From NCBI GenBank assembly GCA_030686995.1, contig CM060702.1:69035440-69099439 (forward strand): a DNA stretch of 64,000 nucleotides, in the 5' to 3' direction. Below, in pieces: positions 1 to 12,778 of this stretch (the stretch's first letter is position 1; each line of letters opens with the position of its first letter). This DNA comes from Artemisia argyi. Its lineage: Eukaryota; Streptophyta; Magnoliopsida; Asterales; Asteraceae. Made by a program: the position numbers and the translations under genes. The notes below the pieces were generated by a model. It had not been told where the DNA came from, made no database searches, and saw only the letters and a program-made list of their open reading frames with translations.

Positions 1-517
1 CTCACCATAATAAAAGTTAGAAAATCCCATGTTTTAAATAATTGGTATTAAAAAGTAAATGATGTGTAATAGCGACTTGAGATGAATTCAGATAGTTGGC
101 ACTAAAACTTTCTCAGCCGGTAACATGTCACACAGGTGATGTCGATGAACATTTTCTAAACCTTCATTACTTAAATTATCACATAAGCAAAGTTTAGTGA
201 CTTGAATGAAAAAAAAAGTATTGTAACTTACGCGAATTCAGTAACCTGGTTGTCTATTGACCCTTCTTCTTTTTAATTACATATAAGAAGTCACAAAACA
301 ACAAAGTACGAACACAAAGCCAAAAACGTATAATATATCTTTTTCAGACGCAGAGAGAAAGAAAGAGATGGAGGGATCAGCAAGCATGGCATTGACATTT
401 GCATTTGCAAGTGGTAGGTGAATTTATGGGATTAGAGCAAGATAGATAAGACCTTAATTTTTTATTGTCACACAAATTTATTTCTCTCTCAAAAACACAT
501 ATACATGGTTGTATGCA

Positions 518-526
518 TTTATAAAT
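518..526 (+). promoter_or_regulatory. candidate TATA box of the MEB-like gene
   Basis: TTTATAAAT lies about 120 bases upstream of the ATG at 648, leaving room for a leader of roughly 90 bases. Nothing else in 1-640 looks like a gene; a 66-codon reading frame on the minus strand here has no recognisable features. The call rests on motif and spacing only. Confidence 0.3.
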
Positions 527-647
527 GCTGGTTAAGAACTCTAGCACCCAACAACACTTCTCCTTTAACCCCTTCACTCTTCACTCTACATTTCCTTCTT
601 TTTTTAGAAAGTACCAGTCTACACTACTCAAATAATCTCTTCCCAAA

Positions 648-1599
648 ATGGAAGTTATAGAGCTACAACATGAAGATGTTTTAAGTGATGAACTGGAAGA
701 GAGTTTGATAACTAGGAAAAAGAATTCCAATCAAAACCCACTTCCAACTACCAACAATGGTGAGTTCACCACCCAAAATGGTGTCACTAATGGTCAAGAA
801 CAAGAACAAGAAAAAGAACATGAACATGGACATGAACATGAACATGAACAAGAACAAGAGCAAGGACATGATGTAGAACAAGAACATGAAGATGAGGAAG
901 AAATAGTGAAGGATTTTAATGCACAAAATGGCATAAAAGTTGATGAAGATGTAAAAGAGGAAGAAAAACAAGAGAAACCAGAATATAGTGTTTATTATGA
1001 CAAAGACAAAGGTACAAAAACATATTTAAGATCTAACCAATTCCAATAGTACTAGTTTTATTTGAAGTTTTGACCTTCTTTTTTAATTTAAGTACAGTAT
1101 ATGGAAATGTATTATACTAATTACATAGTCTTAATTCTTCACTGTGCATATACAAGAAAGATGTGGGGTTTGGTTGAGAAGATTGGTGGTAAAAGACTGA
1201 TATACCCTTTGCGCCAATCATGCTTCTTCATCATACCCTACCTGCTTCCATAGTTTTTAGTTTATAAATTCCCATCTTTTTTGTGTCTTTGTTTGCTTTA
1301 CAGTCTGGTTCAGCTCTCTTCTACTGGTTTGAGGTTTTTCTCTTTGAATTTGTATATCTTTCTGTGTGCTTATTATTCTTTTTCATCTTCATATAGTTGT
1401 TTTTCTGTGTGCTTATTATTCTTTGGGGGTGTTTGTTTAAGCTTATATGTGGGCTCATGGGCTTATTTGATTTCGGCCTGTGTTTCATAGGTCCCAATTT
1501 TCGGGCTTATTTTGAGACTTTATATTAGTTAATCATGTCGTAATAAACTTATATTAGCCCACAAGTCTCCAAATAAGCATGAAAATTAATATAAGCCGG

Positions 1600-1640
<41 letters not shown>

Positions 1641-4600
1641 CATAAGCCACGTATAAGCTTAAACAAACACCCCCTTTTTCATCTTCATATATTGTTGCAG
1701 TTTGGAATTATCAGTTTTGGATAAGCTACTTCAGATATTTATTTATTTTTAAAATTAGGCAGCTTTAGTTTCTATGTATGTGGGGTTGCTTGAAAGATCA
1801 GGCATTTGTTCTAACTTATCTGCTTAATTTATTACTCCATTATTAGTTTTCATAGCATTGACTTTGAAAGTCAAAGAACCACTTTCAGTTTCAATACTGG
1901 TATGCTTGTATTTAATTTATGAGGAAAAGTTATCAAGTACTACTAATGAATGAAGATGATATATAAAAAATGTAATGGAATAGATAAAAGTTAACTTTAA
2001 GGAAAAAAAAGAAGTTTGACATCTGATGACAGTCAATGCATAACAAATTTTAGTTAGATGTCTATTCATAACCAATTATGTAGCGAAAATTTTACTTTAC
2101 TTCAAGTATAGGTAATTAAGAAACTGCATCTTTTTTCCCTTTTTTGTTGCTGAAGGAATATGGAAATGTCAAATTTGCCCTTGGGATAATCAGGGTAGAA
2201 CATGCCTCACTCATCATTACCAACATCCTAACTGGCACTCGCATAGGCCGGTGAATGTGAAAACCGTATATGACACCAAAGGTATAGACCCCTTGATATA
2301 TGATGAATGTGTGAAGGTTGCAATCTTATGTCGCTAAATTGAATATAGAAATATTCTGTAGCAGATGGTAATCGTGTTTGCTTTATATATTAAGTGACTT
2401 AGGCCCCTGATGATTCTTTTTTGAAATTTGACAAACTTTGTGTTGATATTTTAGTGCTGCTACTGGTGATCTAATTTATTCTTTGTCATAGGTAATGATG
2501 TACTGGAAGCAAATGGTGTTGCAATTGCTAAAGGGAAAAGCCTGGTGCTAGAGAACACTCAAATATCAATACATAATCAAGAGAACGGGAATGGTGTGCA
2601 CTCTCCTATAAGCAACCAAAATGGAGAACATAAAAAGGAAAATGACTTTTCAGAAATAGAATCATTAGAACACATTGACAAAAGTTCTCCATCATCCACA
2701 AAGAACAAATCAGAAATAAGTGAAATCCAAGTGGTTAGAGACGATGATGATGAAATAGCTGAATTCGATGTGGAGACGGTGTTAAAGAAGCAAGGAACGC
2801 ATGATTTGTTCTGTCCTAATTGCAATTCTTGTATCACCAAAAGGGTAATTCTTCGTAAGAGGAAACGTCGAATCCCAGTTCCTGGAGAAGATTCAAAGCG
2901 GAACAAGCCAGAAAATCCCGCTCCTTCTGAAGTGAACGTTGCTTCAAGTGATTCTGGTGACAATCAAGCTCAGTATGGAGTTGATCCTAGAATAGATGAG
3001 GTTCAACCACTAATATCTAATGAGTATGATCATCAAAGAGAACCAGATGTATTTAGATGTTTGTCCTGCTTCAGCATTTTTATGCCCACAGGTACGAATC
3101 CCATCTATCTCAAGGTTTCAGATCCAGTAAAACTCATTTTTTGTAATTTCTTTTCAACTTTAATGTTTTTGGTTGATCTTGCAGGAAATGGGTTCAAGTT
3201 GTTTCGGATGTTTGGAAATAAAAGCAATGAAGAAAGCGATCAACCATCTCAGAAGGAAGTACCTGTGAAGCGACACTGGTTTTCAAAGTTTTTTGCATCT
3301 GATAAGGTGGAACAAGGTAAGTACAACATAAGTATGTAGAGTCAGTGTGCGTTTTATTTTATCTCTAATGGGTCAAATGGGTTGATAATAAGAATTTAAT
3401 AAAGTCATCCCAAGAGTATTCAAGTACATAAAAAAAAAAACCCATTATTCCAACTCCAATGTAGGAATCTATCCTTTTGTTACGTTTATTAAGCTATTTC
3501 TTACCTGATCTATTTGATTCAGGAGCCATCCAGAGTGTAGATGCCACAAATAATATTGCCGGAGTCTCTGACGTATCGTCTAACCTGAACACACCCAGAC
3601 AAGGAGCTAATTCACCTGCCACCAACGGTAAAATAGATTTGGCAAAATTAATAAAAATTAACCCTCAATCAGCTGCGTCAAGTTTTGGTTGAAATGGAAA
3701 AAGTGAAAAACAGCTTTTTTTAGCACAAGAATCTGATACAATTGAACAGAATATTGTTAAGGGATCAGATGATGTTATAAGAAAAAGCAACATCAAGCAA
3801 ATCTATTTAGATTTCTTAAGAATTCTTCAAGCACTATCTTTTTAGAAATTCATATGCTACGGAAAATAGAAAGATACTTTTTCTCGGCGGAGCTACAAAT
3901 GAAATAAATTTGGAATTTCGTAGTACAGCTGTGTTTGGCTATTTGGACACAGAGTCCAGATGTTGAGTCTGTTTTAGCCAAATTACCTAGTTTTCGTTGC
4001 ATTTGTGTACAGGGGGAATTCCAACGGACTCCCCAGTAGTAGCAGACACTGAGCAGTTACTTACATCATACAATACAGAGGAGTCCAACGACAAAAGTGA
4101 TTATCCAGGAATGTTTGTAGTCAAGCCTCCATCTGACAACATGGAAGCTGCAGAAAATTCTATTTCTCCACTTCAAAATGATGGATTGAAGCTTGTTATT
4201 CCTCCAAATGTTGGGTCATTAATCATTGACAATTCACAAATGAACCAAGAACTTGATGTGACGGTTCAAACAAGTAATTCAGGTAATCGTGATTTACATG
4301 TTTGTTGACTTGAGTTTAAAAGTTAAAATATTACTTTAAATAAAATGCTGGCATGTACAGTTGTAGATTACTAACAGTTCTTCATGCTTAATGGATAACA
4401 GCTATTAGTGAGAAGGGGAGCACTAACTTGTCATTTTCACCACCAGATTCAACACTCGGACACTTGAATTTGGGTGGTCAAAAGAACGATCTAGGACTTC
4501 CAACCAATCTTGCCATAAACGGAAAAGAACAGAAAATGTACAAAGACAAAGGTAAGTCAGATCCATCATAACACTAGTTTAAATAATACTGTTTGTGTGT

Positions 4601-6561
4601 TTTATTTTTCATTTTGTGTCATCATTGTATGGTGAAATGGTTGATCCTTGCATTTGTTGTCTTGATGCACTTTCTGGCTCAAGAAATGTACTTTAGAAAG
4701 CCTATTATTTGAAATTACCTATTTACCTTTTATGGCTATACATGTAAGCTGCTGGCGTTGATCTGGTTTCATAAGATTCTTTTGATAAGCGAATAATGCA
4801 CTTAAACTATATTCCACGTCATCTAATTGTGACGTCTCAATTGGATGAACAGATATAATAGTGCCTGTAGTTTCGCCACTGCACACTGTCCAGAACAACA
4901 TTGAAATTCATCTTGAAGAGCCTCTAAAGAACAACATTGAAATTCATCTTAAAGAGCCTCTAAAAGTCGACAATGATGTCTTAACGGACAGACAGGTTAA
5001 TCTTATTGAGGATTTAAAGAACATTGAAAGGATTAAAGGTAGCAATAACTACCATTTTTTTTCCAGAAATAGATAGGTTTTAATATCCCCAAATCGGAAT
5101 TCCTACAAACATTCATGTCTTATTGTCATGTCAATAGGAAAAGACACAATAATTACCATAGAGAACATGCAACCTGAGGCATCTGCCTGTGAAATATCAC
5201 CGGATGTAACTGGTGTGACTGGAACGCCGGTGTTGCAGCAGGAGGTGGCACAAGGTGTTACCACAGCAACAGGAGGAGATCGTAGCTTGGACATAGTAAA
5301 ATGCATTGTTTATGGTGGTTTGATGGAGGTGATCGCAAGTCTAAGTGTTGTGTTTTCCGCAGCGGGTGCAGATGCTGCTACGTGTAAGCTTTACATGCCC
5401 TGTTTCTTATTTGTGAAAAACAACTATTTAATGGAAGGTCTTAATACAATTGCTATAGTTTTGTGTCGTAAGTAATCACGCCTACGTAATAATGACTCTT
5501 CTGGAAAAATCTGAATATTAAGGGCATTTGGAGGTGGAAAACGGGAGGTTGGGTAACAAACTGGAACTGGTCATTTTTATTTGCATGTCAAAATGGGTTG
5601 GACCAGATTTTCTAGAAACCACTTTTTGTCTAATATTGATTTCTAGATAAACAATTAATAAAAAATATATAATGATTACAAAATTTTATTAATGCGATAA
5701 TGATATATAATCTATATGAGAAAAGCAATTGAGGAGGTTATATGATGACCTGCCTCCTTATAAAATTAACTTAATTTTGAACATACAGCATATCAACCCA
5801 ATGATAATGGGTTAAAATTACCACTACTAGCCAACAACGTAAGTAAATGGGTCAAATCACCGGTACTTACCAACAACATATCGGCTTTCTTATCTGGATT
5901 TCTGAAACCTAAAATTTGTATTGTTAATCTTATGTTATTGAATGCTTGCAGTGAATGTATTAGCATTGGGATTGGCTAATATATTTGGGGGATTAGTCGT
6001 GATTGGTCATGATGTAAGTTGCATATTCATTTCATATTCTCCATCTTATAGACTCCATTAGATGTCACATTCTCATATATATTTACTTGATATTGACTAA
6101 CATTTCAAAATTTTCAGCTTTGGGACCTTAAAAACGACCGGCCAAGAAAGAAAGAGGACCGATACCAACAATTTTTGGGCCAAAGAGCAGATTTCCCACT
6201 TCACGTGGTTTTTGCTCTGTTATCATACCTAATATTTGGCTTCATCCCTCCAGTTGTCTATGGCTTCTCATTCCGTGAAAGTAATGATAAGGATTTTAAA
6301 CTTCTAATGGTGGCTGCAGCTTCAGCGTTGTGCATCATGATATTGGCTGCTGGAAAAGCATATATTCAGTGTCCACGCCAGTCTTATCTCAAAACTATCG
6401 CTTACTATGTTGTGTTTGGGTTTATGACATCTGGCGTGTCGTATTTGTTTGGTGGTTTGATCATGAAGTTATTGGAGAAGATTGATATATTCCATTCGGG
6501 TTCAGTTGGGAACATGATAACTCCTGGAGTGAGTTCAAAACCAGCCCTTGCGACATACTAA
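648..6561 (+). CDS. membrane protein of ER body (MEB)-like protein, VIT/CCC1-like C-terminus, 11 exons
   Basis: I built the model from GT-AG sites and frame continuity. Coding exons: 648-1011, 2156-2281, 2492-3091, 3185-3316, 3523-3627, 4013-4282, 4402-4551, 4853-5038, 5138-5383, 5952-6013, 6118-6561, giving 2685 nt or 894 residues. Exon 1 is acidic with a Glu-His/Glu-Gln repeat. Exon 2 has WKCQIC (C126, C129) and a His-rich stretch. Exon 3 has CPNCNSC (271-277) followed by a basic run, then CLSC (353-356), a zinc-ribbon-like pattern. Exons 4-8 are low-complexity linker; exon 8 repeats a 12-residue unit (NNIEIHLEEPLK, then NNIEIHLKEPLK). From about residue 695 (LDIVKCIVYGG) the C-terminus has several hydrophobic helices, like Arabidopsis MEB1/MEB2, which are ER-body membrane proteins related to vacuolar iron transporters. 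Metal transport here is inference. Introns 1-9 are all phase 1. Exons 2 and 5-8 are the least certain. Confidence 0.82.
1425..1674. mobile_element. MITE in intron 1 of the MEB-like gene, with poly-A tract
   Basis: The 250-bp segment has terminal inverted repeats of about 28-40 bp starting GGGGGTGTTTGTTTAAGC and ending in its complement. It folds back over most of its length. It includes a run of 38 A (1600-1637). It splits the second copy of a short direct duplication: GTGTGCTTATTATTCTT at about 1369 occurs again just before the element, and TTTTCATCTTCATAT follows both. A 3-bp TTT may be the target duplication, which would fit PIF/Harbinger (Tourist-like), but the superfamily is not certain. 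Confidence 0.7.
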
Positions 6562-7203
6562 TATCAGATTTGACATAGAGAGGAGGGAGCTGGTTGTTTC
6601 ATTGTAACACCATTGCATAACTATTTCAGAATTTTGTAGCCTTTTGCGTTGTCATCTTAGAAGCAATGAATATTGGGTTTAGTTTGAATAAGTAAATGTA
6701 GGTGTAATATGTGAAGTCACAGTTGAGCTTTTTACTCATGGTCCCATTTTTTATTCTTTTGTTGACCTTTAGCATTGCATTGTACATTTACTGCACATAT
6801 CACACCAAACCAATTTGGTTCAATCAGATTGACCTTTGTGTTGACTCTATTTGGTTTGATTATACTTTATAGTGCACTGATCTCATTCATGCAGTTATAT
6901 TCGTGTTTAATTGATAAGATAGTAAGCTGAGAGTTACGAATTATACTTATGTGATAAAGCAAGAGTTATATACCTTTCTCATGGTAAGGTTCAAAAAATT
7001 AGCCTTAGAATCAGCATCTGGGAGGAATGAAAATAAATAGCATGAACCTATAGAAGGAGCAGGTATTCAATCTCAGAATTCATCATACAAAATATCACTA
7101 CAAGACTCGGTAAAACTCAAGTTACATATGAAATTATTCAATAAAGAGGTGACCCTGGAAAAGTCGGGATCAACAGAGAAGAAAAAAAGCAGCTTTATGA
7201 TCT
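6562..7203. other. convergent intergenic region (3' ends of the MEB-like and LYR genes)
   Basis: No gene is seen. AATGAA and GAATAAGTAAAT around 6664-6700 are possible poly(A) signals for the MEB-like gene. The LYR gene ends from the other side at 7204. Confidence 0.5.
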
Positions 7204-9600
7204 TCAGCTCAATTTCCTGCCTGTCATCTCCTCAGCCTCGTATAAAATGTGATTTATAAGTCCTCTTGCAGCACTACATATACACACAAAAGTCAGCTTA
7301 TATAATCTGTAACATGTGGACTATTTGTATACATAGTGACTTATGTTAAAAACCGAGTTTCTATGGATGATTCGGAAAATTGCTTGTTAAGTTGAAAATT
7401 GATAGATTTTGAAGTTGCACTCAAAGTTACAAGGATGTGGGTGTGTGATGCATCAGATAAACTAAGGATTTGAGCATACAGTTAAATGGATATGTGTGTT
7501 GTGTACTATACAAGTCTAAAACCAAAACAACTAAAAGAAAATGAGTTATTTTCAGTCAAAATATGCAGATACTTGAGATTCATGCTCTATCCTGCCTCAG
7601 AAGGCATCCATAGTGGTTCAAGAAATAAACTATAAAATTTTGTCGTAACAGTGAGTAAAACTTCAAATTTTCACCTAAAATTCTAGTTTATAATTTAGGA
7701 ATATTAAGTACGAAACAAACTTTAATACTGAATGGACCAAAGTTACCATTTCCATATTATCTCACAGATATGGACATGTGGTTGATGGTGGATAGCATGA
7801 GAAGCCCAGAAAAGGTGAAAAACTAGACCCCGTAAACCAACCAATGCATATATATACGGCTAAATACAATCAACGGTGGCAAATGGGTAAAATAAAGAAA
7901 GCTAAAATGAAATAGATCCGAATGGGTAAAAAACTGCCCACAGTGTTTTTTTAACGAATACATTATCTTGAAGCGTTTCATCCAAACAATTAGAAATTAT
8001 TGTTGTCATGAAAATGTTTTTTTAATCACATTTGACAAACTAGTTATTTTTTGAACACAACACCAAACAACAGCAATGCATTTTTAGGTCAATCCAACCC
8101 AACCCCCATTTTGGTTCCAAGTCTGAACAAACAAGACCTGTAACCCAGACCATAGATTTTGCTACTTCAACTAAATAATCAATGAAAAACGACTTACTCA
8201 TCTAGGTGCTTCTGAATCTTCTCTGGATCTGTTTCATGCATGTTCTTTCTGAATTGCTGCCTCACCATTTGCACAACGAGCGGCGTGTTATGTTGCTACA
8301 GTTGAGTGAAGTTCTTAATTAGATTTCAACACACATGAAAGACATTGGAACATCTTAACATTTGAAAACCTATGACATGTATTTTTATCTCCATAGAAAA
8401 ACATTCCCGAAGATTATAGAAAGCATAACAGACTATTTGCAAGAACTCGTAATCCAACAAAAAAAATGGTGTCCGTAATCCAAATTGCCAACATAACCAT
8501 CAACTAAAATGCTTGAGAGTAAGTACTTTCTGTGCATACCTTGTGACCAATGTACTTCGCTCTACGTAGGCATTCACGATAAAGCTACAAATCACAGAAG
8601 AAAAGCACACATTAGCACAAACTATCAAATATCCGTTTTCATAATCCATTCATTTCCATAAGATGAACCAAACTGATTTTTGATAACAAAATTATTATCT
8701 ATGGGTTGCCTTTTGCAGCTAATTTATTCAACTTCAAAAAATGAATAATTACTATCTGTGTGAGAAGGTTCAAGACAGTCATTCATATTTGTTCTTAGTG
8801 ACATTTCTCTCTGAGCGGTTGGAGTAAACATAAAAATATGGCAATTCTTAAAAATGCTCTAATAGGCTTCAAGATGTTGTTTCTTTTCTTGTTAATAGGC
8901 CTATCAACAAATCTACATGGGGCATTCTTCCGAGACATGTTCTTGGTTCTATTGTCTATTATCTTTGGCAAGAAAGGAACTTAAGATGTTTCAGGAACAA
9001 CTTAAGATCCGTTGATGAGCTTTGTAGATTGATTTAAGATAATGTGACGCTGGGACTTCTAAAGTTTGCATAGGCAATTTTGTCATTATGTCTATGCTTG
9101 GTATTTGTCCAAAGCACGTTTTGGCTAGGCACTTCCTTTAAAGATCATTCCCTTGAGGTTGTAATTATTTTCTTTTACTAATAACTTTTTTCTAGGGCAA
9201 TGTCGCATTCAAAAAAAAATATGGGTTGTGTTTAGTTAGAGAAAATATTTTTTCCTAGTTTTGTATCTCTAATTTTGTAGGATGTGGAGGGTTTTATATC
9301 TCAACAAAAGAGCTGAAAATCTAGCAAACGTGCTTTGAGACCGAAAATCTAGAAAACGCGTTTTGTATTTTGTATTAATTTTTTAATTTTGAAGAAGGAA
9401 AGGGGGTTTAGAAGGGCGGAACTCGAACTAAAATAACCAGGTGCATTTACGTAAAACTAAATAAGACTACAAACACATTTTATTTTATTTTTGGGACCAA
9501 GCACATTTCCGAAAATTTGATACGTATTTTTTTTCAACAATTAGCACTACGCCGCAAACATAACAAAATTTTGATAACATAACAACAAACACTCTTGTAC

Positions 9601-9641
<41 letters not shown>

Positions 9642-9769
9642 ATTTGAAGTAATCAAGTAAAAAATTAATATAAAGTTCGTAAAAATAACTGAAATAGAGA
9701 GAGTAAGTAACAAACCCTAATAGCGTTATTTGCAAGTTCAGGAGGCAATGATGTTTGAAGTGACGGCAT
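7204..9769 (-). CDS. LYR-motif (Complex1_LYR) protein, small four-exon gene
   Basis: Four exons join in frame with GT-AG sites on the minus strand: 9769-9716, 8584-8540, 8295-8198 and 7273-7204 (54+45+98+70 nt, 88 residues plus stop). The product starts MPSLQTSLPPELANNAIR, then has the diagnostic LYR at the start of exon 2 (LYRECLRRAKYIGHK), an RQQFRKN segment in exon 3 and the tail AARGLINHILYEAEE. LYR proteins are small helical mitochondrial factors for Fe-S delivery and respiratory-complex assembly; this one resembles the Arabidopsis LYR protein At1g76065 as I recall it. A 5'UTR intron is likely (donor near 9868, acceptor near 9794). Intron 1 holds a 35-A run (9605-9639) and a LINE tail in the opposite orientation. 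The target complex cannot be told from sequence. Confidence 0.85.
8842..9219 (+). mobile_element. 5'-truncated LINE (non-LTR retrotransposon) tail
   Basis: The plus strand encodes a typical plant LINE reverse-transcriptase C-terminal stretch (VLGSIVYYLWQERNLRCF around 8936-8990, then NNLRSVDELCRLI and a stop). It is followed by the usual 3' region (CTTTTACTAATAACTTTTTTCTAGGG) and an A-run at 9211-9219. ATATGG precedes the start and follows the A-run, a probable target-site duplication (8836-8841 and 9219-9224). It lies in intron 1 of the LYR gene, antisense to it. Confidence 0.72.
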
Positions 9770-9879
9770 CCCTTTTTTTATTCTCTTCAAACTCCTGAAA
9801 ATATTAATACTCACTAATTAATCATTTCATAAATAAATAAATAAAAGTTATTATGATAAAAGGAGTACCTGATCAGAGA

Positions 9880-11423
9880 GATATGGAAATGACGGAGGCG
9901 AAATGAATCTCTCTGTCTGTCTATTCTTTACATCACCCGGGTCGGGTCGGGTTATCACTTGATTTAATTCAAATAGCACCCTTCATATTTGAGAGCCTTA
10001 GCAATAGTACCCCCTAAACAAGCTTTTATGACTTTTATTGCTCTAGCTTTAAGCCGCGATCGTTCGGTTCGGTTCGGTTCGGATAAGTCAAGTCCCTTCG
10101 GTCAGTTCACTCACGTAGAAAACGAATTGCGCCATTGTCGGAGAATTTTAAGGAGACTGTTTTTGGAGACGCCGGTTCCATTATTTAATAAATGTTGTGT
10201 TGTGTTGTGTTATTAGTACCCCTCCTAGCTCACATGTTTTGTACTTTCAACAACTTTACCCCTCCTTTGACCCCTGTTTAGAGTATAACATAATTTTTAT
10301 CCATTTATGTTCCATACTTTTTGCCAGTTTAATACTTTTTACTTGTTAAAACTTTATATTTTTTGTTCCGCACTTTCCGTTTTACAGTTTTATAGTAAAA
10401 AAAATAAAAAATAAATTAAAATAAAATTGGGGCGTTACTTGTAAAAATGAGGGTCTTAATTTATGCAATCTATATAAATCAAGTGAACATTTTTTTCTCG
10501 GGTTTGAGAGTTGAGATCTTTTATCCGCCGATTCACAGGATATGAAAATTATAAGTTGGACTTGATATATAAAGAAATTTTTTTTTTCTTGCAAATCGTA
10601 AATAACCATGTACATCTCGCCCCAAGGACAATCTGTCCAAGACTCGAAGGCAATGTTTTTAGGAGAGTGTCCACCTGATTTAAAGAACATGATGATTGAT
10701 GATCATGTTTGTACTTAGAGGTCTGGACATAAGAATCAAAACCTATTAGTACAATTTCCATGTAACATAATAGGCGATATGAGATGATTTATTGGCATGT
10801 CTTGGTTTCTTATAGAGTACGTTATCCTAGATACTACGAATTGGAAACATTTTGTGACTGTGGTAGACGATTTCTCACAGCATACGGCATACCAGTTCTA
10901 GTTATCAGGCTTTGAATATATATCGAAAAATAATATTCTGAAAGTACTATGACTAAGTGGTATCACACAGCAAATTTGCCATCATTATACTACAAAACCA
11001 GGTATTTAGAATTTGATACCAAAGTGATTGTATCAAGACGTGTTACATACTTACGAACCCTCAATGACCCGGACACTTTTAACTCCTAAACTAGTCATTC
11101 GGCAAAGAATGGTGAATATATATGCTGTCAGTCCCTTTGTCATTGGGTGACGCTGAGAAATAGTTGCGGCTAGTGAGAAATAGTTTCCATAGTCATACAC
11201 ATCTCTAAGCTAACTCGAGACCTATATGAGCAAACATACTACACCATTCTCCATTTGAGGATGGAAGAATAGAAAACATACTACAAAATATTCGAGCAAA
11301 CAAAGCATTCCTTGCAGACAGCCCAGACACCACTCACCAAAAAGCAAATACTGAAGAACAATTAATTATAAACAATATCATGAATAAGTAGAGGAGGAGT
11401 TCATAAACTATGTTTGTAGGGAG
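9880..11423. other. intergenic stretch, no gene recognised
   Basis: The short reading frames here show no known domain. Visible features are small repeats: GGGTCGGGTCGGG near 9939 and a TTCGG pentamer array at about 10056-10082. The sequence otherwise looks like unremarkable AT-rich spacer. Confidence 0.45.
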
Positions 11424-11428
11424 GAAGC

Positions 11429-12047
11429 TGTTAAATATTACGTATATCGAACCCGAGACCTCGGGATTGCACACATTACAAACGAGAATTAAAGATTAAT
11501 AAATATTAATAGTTATGTATATTTATTAATAACACAAGTTTAAGGACTAATGATCGTTAGTTATTAAATGTATGGACTAACTATCGTTAATTAAGAAGGA
11601 AAAGGACTAGATTGTAATTTGGATGACAAGAAGGTTCCGGAACACCCCTAAGGGATGCATGGCCGGTCGATGTGGGCTAGGGGAGACTCAATCCCACTCA
11701 AACTTGTCCTCCAAGATTTCTCTAGTATATATACAAACCCAAGGGTCTCTCATTCACATCTTTTGTGCACACACAATACCCTAAAGGTTTTCTTTTCTTC
11801 TTGGTGTCTAGCCGATCGTACACCCCTATATACTTAGGGTTGTCGATTTTTGTTTTACAAAAACAAGTCTTGTGTTTAATCTTGCAATCACTTTATAGTT
11901 ATTACATAAAGTTCAAGACTTGCTTATTTGATTCTTGTTCGGGCTAGAATCACCACGGTACGTTACTATTATGTTTTGGTTAATATTTATGTGTTATACT
12001 TGATCTAGCTTCCGCAAAATGTGTACTTTGATTGTCATATTCTAACA
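11429..12047. mobile_element. solo LTR, probably Ty1/Copia
   Basis: The segment starts TGTTAAAT and ends TCTAACA, and is flanked on both sides by the perfect 5-bp duplication GAAGC (11424-11428 and 12048-12052). It is 619 bp. There is a TATATATAC box near 11725-11733. No internal coding region lies on either side, so this is a solo LTR left by recombination between two LTRs of one element. TGTTA...TAACA ends are usual for plant Copia; the orientation was not fixed. Confidence 0.85.
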
Positions 12048-12052
12048 GAAGC

Positions 12053-12778
12053 TAGACATGTGTAAAACCATAAACAAGAACGCTAGAAAAGCTGATGGTT
12101 TATCAGTTAGCAGCCACAGAAGAGAATATTTTCTCTACTCTAGCGTAATTGTTTCTGGATCAGCAACACTTGATGTATCTCTAGTTCAACATATCATAGT
12201 AATATTTGAATCCCTATACTTTGTCATATGCTTGGAATAAATTCCTGTGTTTCTCTGTCTTTGCTCTCAACGTGGTATCACCACTTCCTACCACATCAAT
12301 TATTTGATTAAGACCATGAGAATTAATCTTGTTCATGCTTAGGGAGTTAGGGGGTTCATATATAATCACAAGAGCATGGACCGTCTAGCCAGAAAAACAT
12401 AATCCTCTGTAAATCTGTATCATATGCTTTAAACCAATTAAGTAACAGTTGGGAGAGATATTTGAGCTCAGATTTTCGTCATGTTCATCGTTCAAGCACT
12501 ACAAAATTTGACATATTCTACTCTGCCCTGTAAAGCCCTTACTACCCGATGTTGCAGGACACCACTGCTTGAATCCTTTAAAAGACTTGTTTTAGCTTCT
12601 TAGGGATCCATAGCTCATATTGTAATTATGTAAGTAGATGTATTCATTAAACACGCGTAGATCAAGCTATCTTGGATATTAGATTAAATACATCAGATGG
12701 TCATGTTTAAATTCACTATAACGCATATAATATTGTAACTAGGAACACACATTACTCATGTTGCATGAGTACTGTGTG
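12053..12778. other. intergenic stretch, no gene recognised
   Basis: I see no ORF with recognisable content and no repeat structure until the long hairpin that starts at about 12779. Confidence 0.4.

Noticed and set aside
377..577. 66-codon minus-strand ORF upstream of the MEB-like gene
   Set aside because: It overlaps the likely promoter and leader, is Cys-rich by chance, and matches nothing I know.
681..971. 96-codon minus-strand ORF opposite exon 1
   Set aside because: It is a Phe/Met-rich shadow of the Glu-His/Gln repeat.
7866..8110. hAT-like MITE in LYR intron 3
   Set aside because: The left side has GGTGGCAAATGGGTAAA but no matching right end or target duplication was found.
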